From Rhynchopus euleeides (Eukaryota; Euglenozoa; Diplonemea; Diplonemida; Diplonemidae): DNA of 64,000 nucleotides. The position numbers were made by a program, and so were the translations under genes. Where the stretch lies: contig OY723242.1 in assembly GCA_963210315.1 (NCBI GenBank), forward strand, positions 682,001 to 746,000, in the 5' to 3' direction. The notes beneath the pieces are model-generated. The model was not told the origin of the DNA. It did no database searches and saw nothing but the letters and a program-made list of their open reading frames with translations. Shown here piece after piece: positions 29,819 through 39,800 of this stretch (its first letter is position 1; every line of letters starts with the position of its first letter).

Positions 29819-30028
29819 TTTCCGACACAGTTGATGTGCTCAGGAAGGTGCCCCGCCCGCTACCCATTGGTTTCAAGCCGGGAATGCCTCCGATGTCCGA
29901 AATCTAGAAAAAAGTGGATCCCAGGCCGCGTTCGCTACCAGGTATGACTGAGTGAGAGAAGGCGAGGGGCGGCTTACCCCCCCCCAGCTCTGAAAATCCC
30001 CAATAAGGGGTGGATGCTTGGATCCCCT
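29819..30028. repeat. ~210-bp segment, inverted relative to 62241-62450
   Basis: The flanks (CTTCTGTGCAGGGG on the left, TGGCGGGATCAAGG on the right) are in the same orientation at both loci, but the segment between them is reverse-complemented. At 62241 and 34578 the segment starts GATCCAAGCATCCACCCC. Here the complement of that sequence is at the right-hand end. Confidence 0.65.
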
Positions 30029-30455
30029 GGCGGGATCAAGGCACCAGGGCGGTTGGTGTGCGTTTGAAATCGACACAGACGTGAACTCGATCGTGCCGGC
30101 AGCACATCTCTCCCAGCCCTCACATGCACTGCAGGCCTTAGTACCCAGTATAACCTTTGTAATTGTCCGCCCCGAGGAGGCCCCGAGGCGGACAACAAGG
30201 GGCACTCCGGAAATGGTGTTCTGCCCTGTTTCGAACCTCGGTACCTCGCTGTTTTGTAACCACGCTTCACACGAAACGCGGGCAATCATCGTACAAATCA
30301 CCGCCAAACAATGCCAAACATGCACCCACGCGTCACGAACGAGTGATGTGTGGGGCAGTGCTATCGAAAAGTCAGCAGGAACGTGGGTCAGTCCCAGAGC
30401 AGGTGGATGTTGGCACCCTTCTTTCAGCAACAGAAACCACTTCAACAGCGAAAAG
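30029..30455. other. Intergenic, no gene recognised
   Basis: The first ~60 bp (ATCAAGGCACCAGGGCGG to CGACACAGACGT) match 62453-62510. The rest has no recognised feature or protein-like frame. Confidence 0.4.
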
Positions 30456-30624
30456 TGTCACTTCAACTCTGCCGCTCTTTCTCTACTGTATGATACTTCG
30501 TTTGATGCGTTGACGCTTCCACACACACTTACAAACCCACTTGCCTGATGAAGGGGGTGGTGTGTAGAGCACGTTTGGCAGAGCTGAATGACACTTTCCG
30601 CGCGAAAGTCGTGTGCGTAAAAAC
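30456..30624 (-). promoter_or_regulatory. Conserved noncoding block, copy 1
   Basis: It shares ordered blocks with 36011-36190 and 42409-42590. On the minus strand these are GCACAC, CCAAACGTGCTCTACACAC, CTTCATCAGG, GTGGAAGCGTCAACGCATC, AGAGCGGC and TGAAGTGA. Length (about 170 bp) and order are kept while the spacers diverge, so it is constrained rather than freshly copied. It lies 840-1,010 bp upstream of the start of the DUF4116 gene at 29615. It could be a promoter or enhancer, or a noncoding RNA gene. Confidence 0.5.
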
Positions 30625-31138
30625 TAAACCGGTCAAGGCTTTTGTTCCACGATGTCATGGCGATATCAATGCAGCGGAAACGCGCAAACTCAATCCAACC
30701 CCGATGGTGGCTGGTGGTGCCACGGGCTGTGTGACGTTCACCCGAGGAGACAACGCGTCACAATGAAGCAGCAACCGTTGACCGAGTACAATAAGCTCTC
30801 TGTGGCTGCTGCCCTCCCCCTTCCCCCACAGCTGCACCTTTTCGTTGTCGACAGCACTTCCCTGCCAAGCACTTGAGGGATGGCTGTGTTGGGAGAGGGT
30901 TCAGGGTCGCAGAGCCGACCAGCACTTCACGGGAGGCTGCACAGGCGGTGCAGCATCGGGGAGCAGGGCAAAGGCTGGCAGGTTGCAGGAAAGTGACACA
31001 CAAGAGACACAGTCAGTACAGAGGAAGTAGGAACACTCGACCGGAAATGGAACAAATACGACACTACGGGGGAATGGGGGTGCGGGTGGGTGACGTTGTG
31101 GTGAAACGCACACCACCACCAACCTGCGATGTGGCTCT
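30625..31138. other. Intergenic, no gene recognised
   Basis: Unique spacer between the conserved block and the second segmental duplication. No motif or coding frame was recognised. Confidence 0.4.
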
Positions 31139-31500
31139 GCACACTCAACCGCAGCTGCTTGCTCTGTGTTTGCATTTGCTCCGTCACTGCATGGGGTTGT
31201 AACAGTATTCAAGTCAAGTGAAAGTATCCGCTTGGCAAGTCTTGGGCTGGAGAGGACAGCTTAGCAAGCGACATGAAGACCTTCAGCTGGTGTGCGCCTA
31301 ACCGAAGCCACGGAGAGAGGGAGAAGAGGCACATGACACGCGAATCTTGTTGATACGAGTGTCGGTGACACCGCGCACCTGCACCTGCGCTCCGGAGAGA
31401 GCCCAGCCCAATGAGCCACTGCACTACTGCATGACTCGTGTGACGAGTCGACAGCGGACTGGCCAGGACCGGATCAATGTGGCAGGCACCAGAGTCCCAT

Positions 31501-31606
31501 GCCGTCTGCGACCCCGCTTCCCTTCCGCAGCACAGCACCCCACCCGGCAGAGGCGGCATCGCTTCTGATGATGCAGCACAGGGAAGGCGGCAGCAATGAC
31601 GAACAC
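31501..31606 (-). repeat. Relic of DUF4116 C-terminal coding end, copy 4
   Basis: Same block as at 9545, 13540 and 26721. It lies 35 bp beyond the stop codon at 31641. Confidence 0.5.
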
Positions 31607-31640
31607 CACAAAGCTGTGGGATGGCAGTGACTCACCTTCT

Positions 31641-34375
31641 TCACGTCCGCCGTCTCTTGTTCTGATGGAGCTCAGGGAAGGCGGCAGCAAGGACGTCGCT
31701 GTCGCGGCGCAGCGGGGCACACGCGTGGATGAAGGCGTTTGGGTCGGCACGCACAGCCGCCAGCACCACCTCCTTGTCGCAGCACAGCGCTGTGGGGGCG
31801 TACTGAAGGGCCCATCCCTGCTGGCGCACAGCCGCCAGCACCACCTCACGCTTGTTCCACAGTGTGTGGTCGGCGAAGCGGAGCGCACTGCCGCAACTCG
31901 TCACGGCTGCGAGGACCACCTCCTCGTCACCACAGAACACAGGATCAGCGAACTGCAGAGCATCGCCGTGTGCACGAGCCGCTTGAAGCACAACCGACCT
32001 GTCGCTTCGCAGTGAAGGGTCAGCGTACTGCAGCGCCCTCCCGTCCTGCAACACGGCCGCCAGTTGAAGCTCCTTGTCACGGCACAGTGAAGCACTGGCG
32101 TAGTGAAGAGCGCACCCGCACTTGCGTACGGCTGCAAGCATGAAGTCTCGGTTGCTGATGAATGAAGGGTCGGCGTAGCGAAGAGCATCAGTGTGTGTGG
32201 ATGCGAGCACCACCTCCTCGTCTTTGCGGAATGTCACGTCAGCATATTCGAGTACATTCTCTGAGGACTTCGCAGCAGCAAGCACGACCTCACGATCCTT
32301 GCGCAGATTGGATGAAGCATCCCGCAAAGCAGCGCCTCTCTTCCGCACGGCTGTGAGGACCACATCTCTGTTGCTGCGAATCGACTCATCACAGTACCGC
32401 AAGGCCCACGGGTGCTGTGCCACCGCAGCAAGCTGCACCTCCCTGTCGCTCGACACATTAGTTGGGTTTGAACCGAACGAGGTCCGACCCCGGCCCGTCG
32501 GCCACAGGTCCGAGCTAGCCTGTCGAGCAGGCTATCCAGCGTCCGTCCGGCATGCGTGTGTGGGGGTGGGGAAGGGAAAAGACACACGGGACACACACCG
32601 GTGTTAGATTTAAAAATGGAAGCTAGAAGGGCACACACCACAGGACGGCAGGGGGCTGATGGCAGCCCCCTACCCGCCCCCTCAGACGGAGTGAAGAAGT
32701 GTAGCTAAGCTACTAGCAAACGAATGCCCGAAGGCCTCTCAAGCAGTGTGACTAGCAATTGCCTCGTAACCTGCGAGCCGACGAGCGCCAGCTGTTGCGT
32801 GCACCACGGTAAAAGGGAAATCACAAACACCACAACATCAATAACGCTCAAAGCTGCGAAAAAGGGCCCCCCGCTGTATTGAAATAGGGCACGCAGCGGA
32901 AAAATGAACGGATCTTCGCCGGTCTCTACCCTCACCGTTACCGGGGTTCGCCACGTGGAGGCGCCCGTTCAAAAGGTTCACCCCTCCCTGTCGCTCGACA
33001 CAGAGGGGTCGGCGTACACGAAGGCAAGTCCCTGCAGCTTGACACACTGCAGCACGAAGTCTCTGTTGGTGCGAAGCGAGGTGTCTGCTTCTCCGAGCAC
33101 ATATGGGTCACGCCGGACACCTGCCAGCACCACCTCCTCGTCCTTCTTCAGGTGTGAGGGTGCGCAACGCAGTGCAAAATGACCCCACCCTCTGCTGTGC
33201 ATCGCAGCGAGCACCACCTCCCTGTCGCCCTGCAGGGAAGGGTCGGCGTAGAGGAGTGCAGCAGGGTAGGCCTCGACTGCTGCAAGGATAAGGTCTCGGT
33301 CTTGGTGAAGTGGCACACCTGAGCACGGCTCCTCCGCCTTGGTAACATTTTTCAACACCGTACCTGCCCAGAGAATCGCCTCGCATTGAAACTCCGTGTC
33401 ATGGCGCAGTGCATGAGATTCGTTGACGCTGCTGTATTGTGACAGACGCAGGGCATTCAACATGACCTCCCTGTCGTCACGCAGTTCCCGAGAAGCAGCA
33501 GCGTCTTCATCCGCCATCCTGATGGCACGGAGGACAAGCTCCTTGTCGTTGCACAGTGCAGCATTTGCGTGCTTGAGACCACCAACTGCTGCCATGACCA
33601 CCTGTCTGTCATTGCGGAGGGACTCACAGGCCCACTGGAGTGCGTCACCGTAGGTTTGGACTGCCGCCATGACGACCTCCCTGTCGGCCTGCAGCGCTGC
33701 ATCGACGTGCTCGAGTGCATCACCTTGCCGCTGGACAAGAGTGAGGACGAAGGGTTTGTTGCTGAGCAGTGCAGGTGGTACACACTTGATGACACGCGGC
33801 AAGATGTCGGCATCATCGTTCACGACAGGGCTGCTCGCGACAGCCCTCAGAACCACGTCCTCATCCGCATGCAAGTCTTCGGAAGCGTGTTGAAGTGCGT
33901 CGGGGTTACGGCGAATCGCTGCGGTGACGATGTGTTTGTCATTGCGGAATGATTCATCGAGGTACTGCAACGCTGTACCCTCGTACTGCACCATCGCAAG
34001 CGCCACATCACGCAGACCCCGTGCCCAGGCAGGTATGGTCTTCATGTCAACCCGACATTCCCCTTTCCACCCGTCAGGGTCGTCACGCGTCTCCTCCTCC
34101 AACATCTTCAGGAAGCGAGCACCCGTGAGGGCGACGTCGATGGAGCACCCGTGGGAGACAGGTGCGGCACCGGACAGAGGGGTGCTGTCGTCGAGCACCA
34201 CCCCATCCACGGAGAGCTCCACGTCCTCGGGAAGCGCGTCGGGAGGGGACCCGAGCACCACGTCGAGTGCGTTTGCCTTGAGATGAACCGGGGTGTCGCC
34301 CTCCCCGATGTGCACCGCATGCTGCTCCCCACACAGCCTGTCCTTCAGGAACACCTCCATTCCTTCTCCTGACAT
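31641..34375 (-). CDS. Ubiquitin-like/DUF4116 repeat protein, copy 3, split by the 525-bp element
   Basis: It starts at MSGEGMEVFLKDR (34375) and ends ELHQNKRRRT. The element at 32458-32982 interrupts it after PSVSSDRE. Subtracting 545 bp (element plus one duplication) leaves 2,190 nt, in frame, for 729 residues. The ubiquitin-like part is near-identical to the other copies, while the repeat region differs by many substitutions and short indels concentrated in the loops (for example LEEETRDDPDGWKGECRV). The paralogs are therefore diverging as proteins while keeping frame, which argues that the gene is still expressed and that the element is removed from the RNA. Confidence 0.8.
32458..32982 (-). 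mobile_element. 525-bp introner-like insertion, copy 3
   Basis: It is flanked by CCTCCCTGTCGCTCGACACA on both sides (32438-32457 and 32983-33002). The C at position 14 replaces a G found in both flanks of the other two copies, so the two duplications agree with each other at each locus. Internally it is almost identical to copy 2. Confidence 0.75.
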
Positions 34376-34679
34376 GATATGGTCTTCCCTGTCTGTGTGC
34401 TGATGTGGTGTGGGGCCGCAGAGACAGGCAAACGGCTCAAGGCCCACCCAAGGCATTCAGTTGTGTGCCGTCTCCGCCCAAGAACAACCCACCCAGCCTT
34501 GGCCCCAGGCTTCGCAATACCGTGAGTAGGCTCTGTGGGTTCAGCTCTGGTGACTATATGTGGCCTTCTGTGCAGGGGATCCAAGCATCCACCCCTTATT
34601 GGGGATTTTCAGAGCTGAGGGAGGGTAAGCCGCTCCTCGCCTTCTCTCACTCAGTCACACCTGGTAGCGAAGGCGGCCT

Positions 34680-35337
34680 TGGTGCAATCGACCCCCTGAT
34701 AATTCGTGCCCTGTTCGTGGCCAAAAACCCGTTTGGGAACCGTTTTTTTCGGCTCCATTTTTCCCCGTTCCAGGAGCTCGTTGCCACACAGTGGCACAGA
34801 ACACACCCCAGAACACTCAATGCCGGGCTGGATATGGACAACTACTCTCTCGATTAGCTTGAACTTGCCGGTCGGTGGACCACCAGGAGGCAGTACTCTT
34901 GAGGGCGCTTCCCTCCTTCCACTGCAACGCCACATGCCCCATGCGGCGCTCGTCGCTCTGGCTCCTGGTCGCCGTCCCCAGGTCGTGGAGCAGCGCCTCT
35001 AGCTCCTTCCGAGACCACGGGCTCGGCAGCTCGGTGCACTGCACCACGCCGCTCTCCTGCAGGAACGGGGTCACCTCCTTGTCGACCTCCCTAACCTCTG
35101 ACGCCCACGGGTCGTTCCGCCCCAGCAACCGGTATACCGGAGCTGGAGGTAGCCCTCATCCGTGAGGGTCGTCTGCACAAGCTGTGCAGTCAGGCCCACG
35201 GGCATATCATTCATGGATCGCACAGCGCTGCGCGCCGGTGATCACGGAAACCTCGACCACGAGGTTGCTCTGCCCACCTATTTTACTCTCATATTGGGTC
35301 CCTCCCCTCCTGGTGGCCCAACACCAAAGGGAAACCG
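34680..35337. repeat. ~650-bp dispersed repeat, copy B
   Basis: Counterpart of 9668-10316, with the same minus-strand protein-like words (RNDPWASEVREVDKEVTPFL, ELPSPWSRKELEALLHDLG). It lies between the DUF4116 gene and its putative upstream conserved block, so it probably inserted there. Confidence 0.6.
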
Positions 35338-36010
35338 CAAGGGGGTGGAGGGCGCAGGGGGAGGGGGGGGGTGGTCCCCTTCAGGGGACATGCTGCATTC
35401 ATTCCATTCCATTCCATCATGCTGACATGGCTTTGGTGTGCAGGCAGGGCTGCAGCCAGAAACGGCCGCGGAGACGCACCGACACCTACACAGAATAGAA
35501 CACAGAACCACAGAACAGGGGGCCCAGATCAGGTGAACCCCGAAGATAAGCGCCGTTCCACAAAAGCACAGCAAGGCATCCCCTGGTGGGAGTATATTGG
35601 ACAGCGAGCTACCCTGGTGCAAAGCAACCAAGAAACAGCAAGAGCAACAGTAGCAGTAACAGCAACAGCAACGAGGCAACGCTGCTGGGGAGGATGGCGA
35701 TCAGGGAAGAGAGAAGACAAACAGGCCACCGGAGGGCTGTGTGGGTAGGAAATGGCCGCGGAAACAAGAATGCGCGAGAGACAAAAGACAGGACAAAACA
35801 GGGTATGCTAGCATAACCCTGAACAAACCCCGGATGAAGGGAAGTTTGCGTGTGTTGTGAAAGGAAGCGGCTGGGGCTGTGGCCAATGCCCGAAATATCC
35901 GGGTGTATGACCAACGTGGAAGAGAACTGGGAAGGGGGTGGCAAAAATGCAAACGTATAAGTGCTACCAGGCAATCAAGACAGGTGTGCACAGAAAGTTG
36001 ATCTAGTGTC
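35338..36010. other. Intergenic, low-complexity stretches
   Basis: It contains a G-run near 35350-35372, an ATTCC-type run near 35398-35418 and an AGCAACAG-type stretch near 35625-35670. No gene was recognised. Confidence 0.4.
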
Positions 36011-36190
36011 GTCACTCCAGTACAGCCGCTCTTTGCTCGTATTTTGTTTGTGATGTGTTGACGCTTCCACACGCAACACAACACAACACAACACAATACC
36101 TCAACTCCTGTGATGGGGGAGGCTTGTGGTGTGCGGAGCACGTTTGGCTGTGGTGTCGTGACATTTTCTGATCACAAGTGTGCGTAAAAG
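36011..36190 (-). promoter_or_regulatory. Conserved noncoding block, copy 2
   Basis: It has the same ordered blocks as 30456-30624, here with an ACACA microsatellite expansion inside a spacer (about 36070-36096). It lies 1.64 kb upstream of the DUF4116 start at 34375. Without the 650-bp dispersed repeat that now separates them, the distance would be about 980 bp, as at the other two sites. Confidence 0.5.
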
Positions 36191-36808
36191 AACAAAGAAC
36201 AAAGAACCACAACAAAGAAGCGACAAGACGATGATCCTCCAACACAAACACAGAAAAATCATCCACGGGGGGGCTCTGGGTGCCAGGTCCGCTGGGACAA
36301 AAGCGGCACACGCTAGGCGGCAACACGGCCCTTTTCAGGAGCCCGGCACACAAGAGCCCCGCGCAGAAGGAGAAACCTGTGTTGTGGAGATGCACACAAC
36401 GCGAGGCTGTGTCTGGATTGTCTTATTGCCTATACCGGCGGTGGGGGTGGGGGTGGGGTGGGGGCGAAACAAGGCTGTAGTGGTGGGTGGAGGTCGCCTT
36501 GCGGGAACAAAAAAGGGAGGGGGGTGCGGTGGAAAAAGAACAGTTGGAGTAGGAGCCCTCGGTGCAATAGAGAGGGCCGGTCGCAAAAACCTAAACGGCA
36601 CTGCTGTCTCTCTGTGCGAGGGTGGCAGTGCAGGTGCAGGTGTGATACACTTTTGATTATTTTTTGTTTTTGTTTTTTTTTGTGTGTGGCGTGGTGTCGT
36701 GGTGTCGTGGTGTCGTGTGAAATATATTTGCATGCGCAGCCACACACACACCGCTCTCACAAGCGCACATGCAACCCCATGTGTCGGCACCAACGAACGG
36801 GGGTTCGC
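36191..36808. other. Intergenic, 3' flank of the esterase gene
   Basis: It contains a short tandem run of TGGTGTCG near 36690-36718 and a T-rich stretch just before it. No gene was recognised. Confidence 0.4.
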
Positions 36809-39800
36809 TTACATCCTCCCTGCAAACAGCTGTGCAATGCGTGCTGCGGGGACTGCCGTGCGGTACACCCTCGCCTCGTCCATGTGCCCCACGAACTTGG
36901 GGTGGTTGGCGAGCCACGCCACACCGCCGAACCGTGTGTAGTAGCCCTGCTCGAACACACCTGCCACCACGGAGATGCTCGCCGTCGACACGGGCTGCCC
37001 GTCCACGTAGTTTGTCGCGGTGTTGGTGGAGCGCGACACGACAGCCGCCACGTGGTGCCATTCCCCGTCGTCGATGGCAGGGCCCCCCGACGCGACGGTG
37101 ACCTTGCGCCCGTCCACCCCGTACACAACAGTGGCGAAGGACTTGCCGGGACCATCCGTCAGCAGCGTCAGCCCCGCAGTTGTCGGGCGCCCGGCGTTGG
37201 AGAAGATCGTCATCTTGTCCGTGGTGGGCGCTGCCACCTTCACCCACATGCACACGGTGATGTCGTCCAGCCCGAAGAGGAGGAAGTCCGGCATCGGGGC
37301 CATCTGCACCTTCAGGTGCCCGTTGTTCCACTTCCGCTGCGTCCCCGACAGCACCGCACACTTGCCCGACACCCCGTCCGCCTCCCCCACAGACACCCCC
37401 GTCGGGTCGGCGTGTGCCTGCACCCTCTTCGTCGCGTCGTACACGATGGAGGGGGAGGGGGGGGACGACGAAGAGCTGTCCGCCGGCACACCCGCCTCCT
37501 CGAAGGAGTAGTGCAGAATCAGCTTCTCGTCCGACCCGGCCTTCGTCTCCACCCAGACTTCGACGACCGCAGGGTTCCCCACCGCCCCCGTCGCCGTGTC
37601 CGCCACGGCGTATGTGAAGGTGTCGAGCCCGACAAACCCTGCTTCCGGGCGGTACGTGAACCCGCCGTCGCTGCGCAGCGACAGCTCCCCGTGCGACGCT
37701 GTGGCCACCACGCGCGCCTGGCCCGCCGATGCACCCCGGTCGTTCGCAAGCACACCTGCTGCGCGCCCGGCGACCTGCAGCGTCTCGCCCTGCGTCCCCA
37801 CGTACACGTCCTTGAAGGCACCCGGCCGCCCCAGCAGGGGCAGCATCGCCTGCCCCGCACGCCGCCCGATCGTGGCCATCGACGGGCCGTCGTAGTGGTA
37901 GTAGTGGTACAGGTCGTCCGACACAACCCAGTCGGCGTGCGCGTCCTCTGTCGCCACCTTCGCCTGCGCAGCCCTGATGATGTTCCCGCGTGCATCCTGG
38001 TTGTCGTTCCCCTGCACCACCACGACAGGCAGGTCCGCCACCCCCAGGTCCCGCCGCACAGACGCGATCAGCTTCACCAGCGCCGCCTCGTACCCGTTCG
38101 CGTTCGCATCAGAGAAGGCGTCGTTGTACCCCTGGAACCACACGAACCCCGACACAACGTGGTCGGCCGGCACATCGTCCGCCAGGAACTGCTTGAACCC
38201 TGCGATGGCCTGCTTGTACAGGTTCCCGGCCTCACCCTCCGGTGCCCAGTGCTCCGGGTTCGCAATCTGCGTCCCCCCCTTCGCAGCCTTGAAGAGGTAC
38301 ACATCGTCCGCGAAGGTGTCCCCGAGCACGTGCCCGAACCCGAGCTCGGGACCAACAGCCTTCCCGTACCTCGGGGCGAGCGGCCCTGTCGACCTCTGCA
38401 CCCCGATGATCGACTTGGCGAACACGTCGTCCCTCGTCTCCAGCAGCGTGGGGTCGGAGAGCTTGACGCTGGCGGCCTTCCCGTACCCGACCATGTTCGA
38501 CTGCCCTGCCAGGAGGAAGACTCGCGCGCGCCCTTCCACAGGCTGTGTGGGCGCCACCGGTGGTGGTGCCGGAGCGCGCGTCCTCGGCACCGGGGTGGCG
38601 GGCACGGGAGTCGTCGGTGCGCGCGTCCTTGGCACCGGGGTGGCGGGCACGGGAGTCGCCGGTGCGCGCGTCCTTGGAACAGGTGTCGGGGAACGTGTCG
38701 GTGGCGGTGTGGGTGCATGCGTCCGTGGCGCCCCCGCCTCTGGGGTCAGCAGGTACTCGTACGTGTAAGCCGCGAACCCGTCGAACCTCGCAGAAGGGGT
38801 GTTGGCCACAACCAGGTACAGCTTCTCCCCTGCGGCAGCACGCACCGCCACCGTCACAGCCACACCCGCCTGTGTGACCGGCAGCTTGTGGTACGTCCGT
38901 TTCCCCGTCTCCGTGCTGTGCACCACCGCCTGTGCCCGGAACTCCGAGTGCGCCGGGTTTGCCGTCGACGGCTTGATCCCGACCTGGTACGTTGTCGCTG
39001 CCGTGACGTCCACCTCATACGCGTTGAACGCCCAGTCACAGATCTGGTAGCGGTCGGGCACGGACACCCACTCTGTCCCCGCCCCCTCCACGCTGTAGAA
39101 CTCTGCGATCTTGTTGTCCACCTCCGAGTCGGGCAGCGGGTTTTCCGCCTTCTTGTTGTTCTTGTCCAGCCGGCGGAAGGACCCGGCCTCCGATGCACGG
39201 AAGGTGGCCTCGTAGTCCATATCCCACGTCGTCACGCGCGCCGCAAAGTCGCTGAACACGTCGCGCATGTCGAACCCGGCCTCCCGCAGCGCGTTGTACA
39301 TCCCCTCCGTAGGGGTGCCGCTGGTCGGAGCCAGCCCGAGCACCCTGCGGTTGAACACCTTCCCGATGACAAAGTCGTCCCCCAGCACGTGGTGGGTGAC
39401 GTACCACCACCAGATGGCAGCCCCGTACTGGTGGCCACCCCTCGCGAGGTGGATCGCCCCGTCCTCAAACACCGACTTCTGGGTGGTCCACAGCGTCAGC
39501 TGCGGATGCAGCGTGTACGACCCGAGGATCGAGTCATATGTGGTCGGCTTCATCGAGAACGCCCCCCACGATGCGGTCGACTCGGCCAGGAACTTCCCGG
39601 ACCCGCCGGTGCGCTTCTGGAACGCGTGGAAGTTCTCGTGCAGCACATACTGGTTCCACGGGCTCCCAAAGTTGAACCTCGTGACCCACCGCTTGCGGTA
39701 CTTCCGCGTCAGGAGCAGGTGCCGCGGCTTTGCGATCTCCGCACACAGGGCCCCGTGCACGTACATCCCGGTCTCCAGCAGGTTGTGCTCCCACGTCATG

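Larger units (their letters stand above)
31139..34577. repeat. Segmental duplication, copy B (DUF4116 gene plus flanks)
   Basis: Counterpart of 26362-29818. Both breakpoints are sharp. The upstream boundary is followed here by about 100 bp matching 62241 onward, then by the 650-bp dispersed repeat. Confidence 0.8.
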
